A stretch of 64,000 bases of DNA from Orbilia blumenaviensis (Eukaryota > Ascomycota > Orbiliomycetes > Orbiliales > Orbiliaceae): positions 868,001-932,000 of the forward strand of contig JAVHNS010000006.1 in the NCBI GenBank assembly GCA_036872755.1. The letters are read 5' to 3'. Shown one piece after another: positions 45,892-56,363 of this stretch; the first letter of the stretch is position 1, and every line of letters starts with the position of its first letter. The notes beneath the pieces were generated by a model. It made no database searches. It had not been told where the DNA came from and was given only the letters and a program-made list of their open reading frames with translations. The position numbers were made by a program, and so were the translations under genes.

Positions 45892-48286
45892 TCATCTTGA
45901 CGAGGCACCTTGAGGCCAAATGTCCCTGGTCAGCTTTTTTTTGTTGACTTTCCCCATAGCATTCCTTTCAATCTCCTTCACTACTTTGAGGAGTGACGGG
46001 ATCTTATAAGGAGTCAAGACGTTCCTCAGCATGTTCCGAAATTCCTTTAGGTCCATGCCTTCCACTCCATGTTCCATAGTCACAACCGCAGCGACTCTTT
46101 CTCCCCATTCTTCGTCAGGCACGCCCACGACAGCAGCCTCCTTGACATTGCGAATAGTCGATAAGATTTCGCGCTCGACGTCTAGTGCAGAAATTTTGTA
46201 ACCACCCGATTTGATGATATCGACCGAGCTTCGGCCTTGGATGTAATATGCACCGTCTTGGTCACGATAGGCAACATCGCCTGTTTTAAAGTAGCCATCG
46301 TTCGTGAATTCTTTTGCTGTAGCGGTCGGATTTTCCCAATACCTTGTCGGTAAATCAACAAGGGCTCTTTTTTCTGGGAGTGGGGCGTAGGACTTACTCT
46401 TTGAAGACATTTGGGCCTCTTATTTGTATCTCACCAGCCACGTACGCCCCTATAGATATGCTGGTAGATTGCGCATCCATAGATGTATCGGCGAACTTTT
46501 CGACAGTAGGGTCTTCGTCATTAGGCTCTCTTACGAATTTCGCAGGATTATGCATTTCCGCTGGTGCCCTGAGATGGGATGCTCTCTGTGAGCCGCTAGA
46601 GCTCGATCCACCTTCCAAGGTTTTGTTGTTTGATTGTCCCAAGGGGGGTTCGGGGATAAAAGTCAAGGCCGAAACTTCGAGACTAGATGTTCCCGTTAGT
46701 TCTTTCGACTCTAAGGCCATGATTGATGCTCCAGTATCAATTATTCCACCTAATACTCCCATGCCTCGAGGTATTAAATCCGCCCTGTCCCTCTGTTTCT
46801 CAGAGTGTTGACCATCGTCCTGTAACTTGGTGCCGATGTTTTTTTCAATTATTCGTAATCGTGAGTCTCTTTCGACTGTCAGTGATCGTGAATCCGCTTG
46901 CATAATTCCATCCCCTGCAGGTACACCGATGCCTTGCAGTTCATTCAGGGAAGCCCCATCATTTTCTGATCTTGCTGCTCCGGGCGTTATTGATTCCGGA
47001 TCATTCGTATTATCATCATTGTTGGATCTTGCTGCTTGTGATCCCAGAGTATTTGTATAATCATCATCAATGGACCTTCTTGTTCGTGATCCAAGAGTAC
47101 CATCATTACTCGTTCCCATTGCTTCTGTGCTTTGCGATGCTAAAGGTATTATACGACCGCTATCTTGCACGAGCCTGACTTCAACCCCTTCAAGAGGCCA
47201 ACCGACACTTCCATCGGGTCTCCCACACCCATCGGAATTATCGTAGCGACAACTGAGACCCATACCAATCTCTGTCATGCCGTATCGTTCAAGCAAAACT
47301 TGGCCTGTGATTTTTTCAAACCTATGCTTGACGCTTGTTGGTAATGCTGCACTTCCACTTACGGTCAGACGAAGCTTTCGAGTGCTATCATAAACTCTCT
47401 TTTCGTCATCCGTTCCTGAGATATGTTCGAGAAAATATGTGTTCAATCGTGAATAAACTGTCGGAACAGCCATGAACATTGTAGAGTCGCCATCCATCCA
47501 TCTTTTCCAGACCACCACTGGATCAAATTTTGGATGCAGTTCGACCGTGCCGCCGGCGAGAAGCGTTGCTGTAAGTCCATTAATGATGCCATGAACATGA
47601 TGCAGCGGTAGAACATGAACTAAATAATCGGAAGAGGTATATTTCCATGCTTTCACGAGAGAATTTGCTTGGAAATCAATGTTCGCATGTGTTGTGACGC
47701 AACCTTTTGGCCTCGACGTCGTGCCAGATGTGTAAATAATGAGAGCCCTTCGAGAGAGCGAAAATGCTGAATAAAATGATGTAGTAGGTACCGAGAGAGA
47801 TGGATATTCCGTGGCGTCGTGAGAAAGTGGAACGTCCAATACCTTGATTGAAGGGAAGATCGTAAGGAATGCCGATTTATGCTGCGAAAAGTCTTGATGC
47901 AGAAATATCAGGGTTGGCTTTGAGTTCGAGACTGTATATTCAAGTTCCTGAAATGGGTGCGTAGTGCACAAGGGAACAGCGACTCCTCCGGCAGCCCAGA
48001 TACCCCATTGGATCTGAACATAGTCAATGCCGGAAGGAACTAGATATGCCACTCTTTGCTCCTGAATATCGGCGTTATTCACCTCCAGCGCCTTGATGAT
48101 AAGATTCTTAACTCTAGCTGTACCAGCTAATAAATCTCTGTACGTGAAAGCCCTCCTTGCTTTCACATCGATAACTGCTGCTTTGCCCGGGAACTGGGTA
48201 GCATGCTTGTCTGCGGCGCTGAATAATGGGAGCGCTGGGAGTCCGTCGTTTTCACAATGAGAAACTGGCATCGTGTTTGGGGACAT
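45892..48286 (-). CDS. Acyl-CoA synthetase, ACSF3/malonyl-CoA-synthetase-like, with large insertion
   Basis: Exons 46398-48286 and 45892-46342 encode 779 aa, against about 580 for the family. ANL-superfamily motifs are intact: IIYTSGTTSRPKG (183-195), LLERYGMTEIG (331-341), GYFKTGDVAYRDQDG, GRSSVDIIKSGGYKIS and the C-terminal lysine in GKVNKKKL. The enzyme adenylates a carboxylic acid and transfers it to CoA; ACSF3 relatives use malonate or methylmalonate, which the overall similarity suggests but does not prove. Oddity: residues ~381-615 (46442-47146), between VRLVQDSGRII and GEIQIRGPNVF, form an Asn/Asp/Ser-rich insertion with repeated LGSRTRRS-DDD-type units and no domain. The frame is open throughout. 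ATG at 48286, a second at 48271. Confidence 0.82.
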
Positions 48287-49516
48287 CCAAGATATGTTCG
48301 CGTTCGCTCAGGGCGGCGATGTTTGATGGAGAAAGCCCAAGGCAAGGGGCTCTCGGCTGCGGGACCTATCTACCGACGTCACCTCGGTTAGCAGCTTCAG
48401 GGATATCAATGCCAGATTCGGGTGTTCCCTAATTCGAACTTACCACAATCGACCCCTTTCAACACATTTCTTTCTGGTCCAGGCCACCAACTTGAACGCA
48501 GAGCAGGCCTTCATAATCGTAGGCGGGTTTGTTTATAGATGTTTTCCATCACCTCTGCAAGGGTTTGTTTCTGGAGGTAGTCCTTCCCCCGTGCGTACGA
48601 CGGCCCGTCCGAAGGATTTGTTTCTAGATGTTGTTCTCACCTCTGCATGGTTTTGTTTGTAGATGTTTTCCTTCACCTCTGCGAGGGTTTGTTTCTAGAT
48701 GTTTTCCGTCACCTCTGCACGGTTTGTTTGTAGATGTTTTCCGTCACCTGTCCAGGCATTGGTTTTGTTTACGGAGGTGGTACTTCCCCCCTGCGTGGTT
48801 TGTTTCTAGATGTTTTCCATCACCTCTGCAAGGTTTTTTTTCTGGAGGTGATCCTTCCCCCGTACATACGACGACCCGTTCGAAGGATTTGTTTCTAGGG
48901 GTTATCTCCCCTCCGCAAATTGATTTTTATAGAGGCTGTCTCCTCTTTGCAATTGATTTTTATAGAGGTTGTCTCCTCTGTGTAAGCGTTTGTTTCTAGA
49001 GGTCGCCTCCCCTATGCGTAAAATTGTTTGTTTCTCGATGTTGCCTCACCGCGATAAAAGAGTTGGGGATTTTTCACCCCCCTCCGTCAGAAACTTGGCC
49101 TTCAGGTAGCCGATTTGTTTCTAGAGGTTTTCTCCCCTCTGCACATGTTTTTATAGAGGTCGCATCCTCTTTGCCTGTGTTTGTTTCTAGAGGTTGACTC
49201 CCCTGTGCGTGGAATGTTTGTTTATCGATGTTGTCTCACCGCTGCAATATGGTTGGGGGTTTTTCACCCCCCTCCGTCAGAAGCTTGGCTTTCAGGTAGC
49301 CGATTTTTTTTTAGAGGTTGTCTCCCCTCTGCGTGGAGTTTAGCCTCATCCCGGAAAGAGAGGTTTTTTGTTTCTAGATGTGTGACCTTCACACCTTTGC
49401 CGGGGTGGGCGAGTTTTATGGTCGTCCCGGGACCATCATGCGGCCCATAAGGAATTGTCAAACCAGCCCGGAGGACAGTCACCTAAGTCTTCTTTTTATT
49501 CCTCCACCTTCCTCCT
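48287..49516. other. Spacer dominated by a minisatellite
   Basis: The first 250 bp are the promoter side of the synthetase gene; from about 48537 it is filled by the degenerate tandem repeat listed next. Plus-strand frames through the array are repeat translations, not genes. Confidence 0.6.
48537..49440 (+). repeat. Complex minisatellite built from a TTTGTTTCTAGAGGT...CTCCCCTCTGC unit
   Basis: A ~30-45 bp unit, TTTGTTTCTAGA[GT]GTTNTC followed by C[CA]CCTCTGC, recurs about 20 times with variants. Higher-order periods are visible: a 190-bp block (49025-49142 repeated at 49215-49332) and a 271-bp block (48541 onward repeated at 48812 onward). Many units carry AGAGG and CCTCT arms able to form a small hairpin. 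Differences between block copies are mostly transitions. Confidence 0.85.
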
Positions 49517-50338
49517 CTACTTCCTCGACTTCGACACCCTAATCTTCTCACCGGCCATCCGGGTCACCCTGGCGAGTATCTTACTCTTATGCTTCTGGTG
49601 CTTTAACCTTAGCTTCCTCAGAGCGGCGTCCAACTCCTTCGGCGCGGGCACCGGGACTTGGGGTGGATCTTGCATTACGACGTCGCCGTCGAAATCGCGC
49701 CATTCCACCTTTGGGTCCGGGTGGAACACAACGTCTTCCATCGCCACAGGGAGATAGAAGACAGGTTTGGCCACTTTGATGCTCCTTGGAGTAAGGATTA
49801 GCCTTGCCGCTCGTGGAGGAGGAGCTTTTGGTTCTGCAACCGGAACGGGTGCAGGAGTAACAGGGACCGCGACAGGGGCGGGACCCTGGATGGCGCCGGA
49901 GGTGACTATGGCCGGCGGCGGTCCGGCAGGCTGCGATTCTGCCGATCTTTCCGTGGATTCGGCAGCAGCGATCGGCTTACTATCCTGCTTTTCTGCTGCC
50001 GGCTTGGGTGCGGGGTCTGGAATGTCCTTCAGCCCCTCGAAGGCATCGGCGAGCCGAACGCCGGCGGGCAAAGCCAGCCATTGTTCGGCGCCGTATGTCT
50101 GAGGTGCCGGAATTACATTCACGACCCTCTTACCCTTTGGGGAAGACTTTGGTGACTTCCACCCGGTAGTGCTGGGTTTTTTGGCCCTGGCCTCGTCAGT
50201 GGCCTTATGGGCCGCATGAATATAGCTCTGAAATTGAGCTTTCACGTCCTCGCTCATGTGCGGGACGGCACTGGCAGCTGGTGGGGCGGGATTGCTAGCC
50301 AGATCACTGGCAACAACTCCTCTCGGTCGTCGTGCCAT
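49517..50338 (-). CDS. Disordered Ala/Pro-rich basic protein with DVVMQDPP motif
   Basis: Intronless, 273 aa, ATG at 50338 (MARRPRG). Low-complexity Ala/Pro/Lys composition, with no domain I recognise. An ordered-looking patch is YGAEQWLALPAGVRLADAFEGL (82-103). The motif DVVMQDPP at 219-226 has counterparts in three nearby genes. The C-terminus is strongly basic (RKLRLKHQKHKSKILARV), like a nuclear localisation or nucleic-acid-binding tail. A longer frame upstream begins only with TTG. Likely nuclear and lineage-specific; function unknown. It stands between the minisatellite and a second repeat field. Confidence 0.55.
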   Translation of the reverse strand: MARRPRGVVASDLASNPAPPAASAVPHMSEDVKAQFQSYIHAAHKATDEARAKKPSTTGWKSPKSSPKGKRVVNVIPAPQTYGAEQWLALPAGVRLADAFEGLKDIPDPAPKPAAEKQDSKPIAAAESTERSAESQPAGPPPAIVTSGAIQGPAPVAVPVTPAPVPVAEPKAPPPRAARLILTPRSIKVAKPVFYLPVAMEDVVFHPDPKVEWRDFDGDVVMQDPPQVPVPAPKELDAALRKLRLKHQKHKSKILARVTRMAGEKIRVSKSRK

Positions 50339-50520
50339 TGTGATGGTAGTTATGGTGGTCCTGTGAGGTCGATAAATAGTAGTAAGGTTAGCTTGATGGT
50401 AATATGATAGCAGTCTCGTAACCAATAGCTAGGTTAGAGAATTGAATAATGGAAGAGACAAGAAGGCTTATTGTTGGTACAAACAAGTAATGAGGAGCGT
50501 GGGTGAGTAGATGTAATGTT

Positions 50521-50683
50521 TTGCAACGAGGTAAGGATGAGGTTTGGGGATGAAGGTGTGCAATGGAGAATTGCCAGCAACGTGTTTTTTGACAGCAACG
50601 TTTTTTTGATGCAGTAGAGAGATCTTTGACTCTGGCAACGAGATTTTCCAGCAACGAGATTATTTGCCAGCAACGAGATTTGT
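50521..50683 (+). repeat. Scattered CAGCAACGAGATT repeats
   Basis: Six copies of a CAGCAACGAGATT-like word (near 50521, 50576, 50593, 50634, 50649 and 50669), the last three nearly identical and spaced 15-20 bp. It lies upstream of the minus-strand gene at 50338. Confidence 0.7.
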
Positions 50684-51162
50684 GATTCCTGTAATGTGCA
50701 GTTTTCACCGTTGAGCAGAGGTAGCGAACGTTTGCTCAAAGCTTTTTATGGTAGTGTAAAACCAGAAGAAGCCTTCGAGAAGTATTCTGCAACAAGCTGA
50801 GATTCAAGAACTTTGCAGCCACTAGATAGTGACAAGCAAGGTAATCGAAACACCAGCAAGGAGCTACGTGCAACGGTTTTTCGATAGCAGGAAGAGGGCA
50901 ATTGGACGAATGAGGGATAAAATACCTTCTAGACGGGTAAATTTGATGAAAATGAAGGGATGAAGCAATCTGAATGCAGGAAACAAGAAGATGGGATTGA
51001 GTAACAAGACATGGAAGAATATTGTGGTAGAGGAAAGGAAGGATGCGAAGAAATGAGGATGAGTAACAGAAGAACGGAACTCGGAGGAGGGCCACAATGG
51101 AAGAAAGTAAAGACGCGAGGCTGAGCAAACATCTATCTAATATATCTTACTTGTGATAGCTT

Positions 51163-51289
51163 TGATGGTAATGATGATGATGATGATTGTGATGATAATG
51201 ATGAGATCGTGATGGGAAAGCGGGTTGAAGAGAGAAGAGAAGGAGAGAGGAGAGAAGAAGGAGGAAGAAGGAGAAAAGTAGAAAGTAGT
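51163..51289 (+). repeat. TGA and purine microsatellite
   Basis: TGATGATGATGATGATTG at the start, then a run of G and A (GAAGAGAGAAGAGAAGGAGAG) to about 51289. On the minus strand it reads as a pyrimidine tract. Confidence 0.8.
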
Positions 51290-53294
51290 GACAGGGGGTT
51301 TTTATACTCTGGGATCTCGGCTGTGTCGTGGGTTTCTTTTACTACAAACATGTCTACGGGCCCAGATACTCCATGAAGCCGACACGGCCGACGTATATCT
51401 CAGACCGCCCGTCAGGTGACTCAATCTTTCTACCTCCAAGTATTTAATAGATCTTCTGCTCCCCCCCACAAGAGTCTATTCATCAGTTCCGTTAGAATAC
51501 AACTCTACATCTACAAGCTTTGCCATCCGCTGCCTAAATTCAATGGAAGTATCTCGAGATCTCAATGGTCTGGGGCAGACGGTACGGTCTCCGTCCTCGC
51601 GAAGCCAGCTAGCTTTATACTACCCAGATACAACTTCTTCGTACTCTAAAGATCTTACAGCGTTAAATTTATAAACAAAACCAGTATCTAACTACTACTT
51701 AAAATTATGATTATGTTTTCTTATCCGTCACTGCCAATACATCCTCAGTGGCAACGCCTATCAAAGTAATTAGATATCTCAACCTTGAGACGCTTACACT
51801 TAGTCAATTAAACTGCCACGCCGACATTTGGCAATCACGGTCTTCACCATTGAAATATAAAGCTCAAGCGAGTTTCAATTCTAATTAATTAACAATCCTC
51901 ACCCCCGCGCGCTTCTTTAATGGCACATGAGATACGCTAACGCTACTTTGTTACGTTATTAGCTAGTCACATATTAGAGGAACAAAAGTCTGGGCCGCGG
52001 TTCGTCAATACATTTTATGATACAGAAAGTCCACTCGCCGCGATCTTCCAAGGCCTGTCATTTATTCTCAAACTCGGATATCGACACATCTCCACTTGGC
52101 TTTCCACGCTTGCTATAGTGCCAGAAGGATTGTCACGCCACATGACTTTCGACGTCTGGGCTCCCGAGACCGCCACACTTTATATTTCGGTATACCGGTA
52201 TACTTGGATGACCGTTACTAGATGTAGTGATAGTCGTATGGGTCTAGAGGGAATACAAGCTTATTCTTTACAAAAGATTCAATATGGGAAGTTTCACCCG
52301 GAATTAACAGAACAGAGAGGTTCCGCACTTCTACCTTATGCCTAGCCAGAAGTGTTCCTACTTCGCGTTGGATGTTGTTGGATTTCCAGGTCATTGCCTC
52401 TTTCGGACATTTCCCCATTCCGATTGGCTGGACAAGCATTGACCTCATGCAACACCTTCTACAGTGTTGCATTTCCAGTGGCAGAACGCCCTGTCAAGTG
52501 GTTTGAGGACTGGCATATGTTTTAGAATGATATGCTCATGGTGGCAGGCTGTGCGACTAAGCAATGGGAAAACTCCATTGCTATCTGGGAATAAATAGGT
52601 TTATTTTACTGGCTAAGTAACGCTATTCCTATGTTTGTACTACGAAACTATATTTGTATACCAATGAAGCGTCGTATACTACCAGACTAGTTTGTATATA
52701 CTATGCCGAGTTTACTACTATGTTGAGGGTTATATATGATTTGATAGAACTTACGAGAAAAGCCAGACGCAATGTAATATATATATTACAACTAGAATAT
52801 AAAGATCTCTGAAGTCGATTACAGTGTCATGATCTCGAAAATTAAGTCGAAGCCGAGACCGAGACTGGACCTAGAGTAGAATGTTGCTTGCATTGAAAAA
52901 AAGAATGCTGTTGCTGAGAGGATTAACACGTTCGTAATGTTCTAAGTGGACCTTCTTGTGTTGACCATAACGTCTAGGTCGTCATACGATCAATTTATTT
53001 CTTCTTGTCCCTTTCTTGACCCCTCTCTCCCTCCTCCTTCTCCCCCAAATCATCTTCCCCTGTCTCCTCCATCACTCACCCTAAAAAAAACATCATCAGG
53101 TATGTAACCATACTTACCCAGAGCCTCAGTCATCTGTTCTAGGAAGCCCTCGATTGCAAGGGTCACTTTTACGATGATAGTCTTCGAGCATCATGCCAGT
53201 GTGCCCGTTCTGCTTTGTATCGGATGCCATTCCCCGCTCCTGAGCTTTTTTTATAACCAAGCTAAGCAATAACAGCAAAACTTACAGAACCACA

Positions 53295-54171
53295 ATGAAT
53301 AACATCACGACGGAAGATCGAAAGGGCAAGGGGAGGGCCCCAAGCAATGATGCTCCCCCATCAAAACGTGCCAGATTCCAGCCGAAAAATTCTACTCCGA
53401 GCAGCGGGGGTGGCTCGGCAGGGGTATTGAGGGCTCCTTCCTCTGTCCTTGTAGCTGCCAACTCAATCCCAGTATCTAGCAGCTTTATAGCTGCTGCGAC
53501 ACCTGCGGATGTTTTGGCAGCTGCGAGGGCGGAGAAGAAACGCGTTCCCTGGGGCTGGGAAACAACAGTGGAAACCTTTTCGGCAGCGATTCCACCGGCA
53601 GCCCCTCCGGTACAAAACCCATCGCAGCCAGCTGCAGCCAACCCGAGCAATCAATTTCGCAAAACAACAGACAAACCTGTCATTGCGCTACAGGTTGTCC
53701 GCCAAGTCCCACAACAGCAGCCAATTTTCCCAACTGTTGTGGTCGCGACCGACAAGGATGAGGGTGGCCTTCCTGAAGCCCCTCCTTACACCAATATACA
53801 CATTGCAGTTGATCGGGAAATCGACATGCAAGACACTCCGATTGATCATTTTGATCATGACGAGGATGTCTACATGCTCGATGCCCCGGCCCTACGTGGA
53901 TATGGTGGGCGGTATGTCAAGCTTTCTAATAACCACGCCCAATTTATGCAAGCGAAGCGGACTTTCGGCAAAAGGAAGATGACAATCAATCTGAAGGACA
54001 ACAGTCTGTTCCCGAAGTTTTGCAGAAACTTCACAGATGCCCAAATTAAGATTGATCAGGGATACGTCTATCTTGTGGGGAGGAGCATGTACAAGTGGCG
54101 CGCCATGCAGTAGGTAAGCTTAAAGGTAAACAGCTCACATTCAATTTTTCAGGGATTTCTTTTACGCATGA
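53295..54171 (+). CDS. Disordered basic protein with tandem D-x-x-M-x-D-x-P motifs
   Basis: From ATG 53295. Unspliced it stops at 54111-54113 (272 aa). An intron from 54110 to 54152 (GTAGGT...TTTTTCAG) removes that stop and ends the protein in DFFYA at 54171, 277 aa; both forms are possible. An NLS-like PPSKRARFQPKN is at 21-32. EIDMQDTP (175-182) and DVYMLDAP (191-198) match the motif of the neighbouring genes. The last 70 residues (MTINLKDNSLFPKFCRNFTD to KWRA) look ordered and could be a small domain. I know no homologue. Start context CACAATGAA is good. Probably nuclear; function unknown. Confidence 0.5.
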
Positions 54172-54403
54172 TTTATGGCGCACCATAAGATATTTTGGTT
54201 GCTGAGATCATGGGTCGAGCTTTCCATAAAGCCGTTTTGCCTTCCGGGGTGCGCTGCGACGACAGTCAACCGATCCTATATCTATTCCGCCAATCTCTTA
54301 AGCGCAAGTGTATTTCGCTAACACACCCTTCAGCAAGTTGACAAAGGTTTCGATACTGTTTTTATCTTTTGCGCGCTGAGAACGAGATTATTTCAGACGC
54401 AGG
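54172..54403. other. Short spacer
   Basis: No feature recognised. A TTTCAG acceptor-like word ends at 54396, shortly before the next candidate gene, so an upstream exon cannot be excluded. Confidence 0.3.
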
Positions 54404-55061
54404 ATGAGATGGATTCTACTCCGGACATGGCACTCGAATTTTAGTCGCTACTTAGAGCGCAAGGTAGGCCTAGCCATCCACTCCTAGATCTTGACTAATA
54501 TTCCCTGGCGAGTGCTGACCTTTGCATCATTATACAATTCAGAATCCCCTCCGGGAGCCATACTGGCGCATAGTCGTGACCAATCCGGAGCCCAAGCCGG
54601 TAGAATTGGCAAAAAAGATTGACTCCTCGACGAATGGCCGAGTTTGGTCATATAAGCACAAGAAGTGTTTATGGGATACCCATATTGATCCCACTGGGAA
54701 ATTTTGTCGTGCCCTCCCAGGAAATGTTTCGATGATGCATTGTTTCAAGGCCAGGATCCGTTACTATCACTTTGGCATACAGCGAAATGGTCCCTACTAT
54801 CTCGTGTACATATCTATATTGTTATCCGTGCCAGTCAAATTAATACATAATCTCAAGACAGCAGACTATAGATCTGATGTTTCGCGGAGAGCTAGTCTGC
54901 TCACATATAGTGTACGTAGTTTCAAGAAGATTATTTCAGTATTGCTCTCTACGGGTAGTCCGACAAGCTGTATCTTGTTCAGAATAACACGTACTCAAGG
55001 CAACCGTCTAATATATTATTTTGAGCGGATACGTTTGCCCACCCATACCCACAGAGTATAG
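54404..55061 (+). CDS. Candidate protein of unknown function, 192 aa
   Basis: Proposed exons 54404-54463 (MRWILLRTWHSNFSRYLERK) and 54543-55061, joined in phase by a GTAGGC donor and TTCAG acceptor with a GCTGAC branch-like word. The second exon begins NPLREPYWRIVVTNPEPKPV and stays protein-like to about GPYYLV (54801); the remainder is Ile/Leu/Ser-rich and less convincing. It may instead be a second exon set of the gene at 53295, or a remnant. No family recognised. Confidence 0.3.
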
Positions 55062-55577
55062 TCCAGCGTTTCTATACGTATACTGGGCTTCATTCAATGG
55101 GCTTTATTCAATGGGCTACCAATATTGTATCGGGGCGCGTTCACGCTCAGAAGCACGTTTACATGGTATCAATATGTCAGTTTAATGTTCCCGTTTCGGA
55201 TATGCAGTCGACAGGGAGTGCTGGACCTTGCACGGTCTATATATCTGAACCCCTCGTCCAAGTACCATAAATTTGCATATCTACACACATATATATCTAT
55301 ACTGGATCTAGCTAGGCAACTGTTTTACCGTCTTCTGTTAATTTTTAATAACGAGGCTATCGATACGATAAATTACTTTTGATTCTAAGATTTTATTTCG
55401 AATTCAATCGATATGCGGCCATTCCACTCTTCCCGAGAGTGTGTTCACTTCTATATCTACACTCTATAAACCAAGTTATCTAACTACAATATACTAATAA
55501 TCGAGATGCAAATAGTTGGGAAAATACTTTTCCAATCCTCCGTTGCCGCCCACAGATCTGACAATAGGATATAAACC

Positions 55578-56030
55578 AAATGGGTATGAGGACTGTTTTT
55601 ACGATGAACACGGGTCCGTTCACAATGTTTTATCTAGAATACCCATAAACGGCGGAAAACAAAACTAATATCCAAACTTGGGGAGAAAAAACATGCAACA
55701 CCCTAACAATTTAGATGCTCCACTCATAACCCAAAAGCTAATAGAACAAAAATAATGATTAAAAAAAGAAGAGAAGCTGGAGGCCTCTATCATAATATGA
55801 ATAGATATCAGGGAGATGTACAGCTCATTCCTAACACAAGCATAATTGAATTTTCATACTAACACAATGGGAATGAGGGCTGTTTTTACGATGAAAACAG
55901 GCCCCGTTTACGATATTTTGCCGAGAATATCCACAGACGGCGGAAGATAGAACTGATACGCCTAAGACGAGAGAAAGTGCAACTCCCTGAATAGATCTGG
56001 AGGTTACCCATACCATGAATACTTAAGTAT
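55578..56030 (+). repeat. Diverged direct duplication, offset about 287 bp
   Basis: Two copies of a ~125-bp segment, from about 55578 and from about 55865. Shared stretches include aatggg-atgagg-ctg, then tttttacgatgaa-ac, and ac-gcggaa. Differences are largely transitions. Both copies are followed by a CTGGAGG-containing segment. Confidence 0.7.
55773..55838 (+). repeat. Dispersed repeat, copy 2
   Basis: Begins gaagctggaggcctctatca and aligns end to end with 15686-15752, 40 kb away in the same orientation. It sits between the two copies of the 287-bp duplication. Confidence 0.5.
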
Positions 56031-56363
56031 GTTACATCTCATAAGCAGTAAACAGAAGGTACCAAGGTATTTCTTCCTCGGGTTTGCATGCTGAGCACCG
56101 CTGATGTCATCGAAGCCATGCATACTTACAGTTTGCTCAAAAAGTTTCCCTCGAGGCAAGATCTTTGTTGTTGATTGTAACCCTCAGGACCCCCTAGTAC
56201 TCCTATACAATCATCTCCTTCCACCACAATCTTCCTCCTTCTTACAACCCGCCTTTGCACCCCCAATCATCCCCATCATAATTATCATCACCGCTCTCCC
56301 TCATCATCAAACCCCCACGCCCTTATCACTTTTTCGATCCTATAACTACTTTCTGCCGGCATC

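Larger units (their letters stand above)
50339..53294. other. Repeat-rich gene-poor region
   Basis: 3 kb without a supported gene. It contains the CAGCAACGAGATT repeats, a TGATGA/GAGAAG microsatellite, and AT-rich stretches from 51650 onward. A plus-strand frame at 52118-52345 is probably not a gene. Confidence 0.45.
55062..56363. other. AT-rich spacer with a degenerate direct duplication
   Basis: 1.3 kb without a supported gene. It contains the 55578-56030 duplication and dispersed-repeat copy 2 listed separately; the last 250 bp are C/T-rich and form the leader of the next gene. Confidence 0.4.

Noticed and set aside
45361..45913. Long plus-strand open frames through a Phe/Leu-rich stretch
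   Set aside because: They are translations of a C/T-rich tract and overlap the 3' end of the synthetase gene on the other strand.
46344..47178. Plus-strand frames opposite the synthetase insertion
   Set aside because: Antisense shadows of the repeated insertion; no motifs.
48537..49440. CRISPR-like array
   Set aside because: Units vary in length and sequence, spacers are themselves repeats, and this is a eukaryotic genome; it is a minisatellite.
52118..52345. Frame with TFDVWAPET resembling a glycosidase fragment
   Set aside because: Too short, with the rest unrelated; similarity rests on a few residues.
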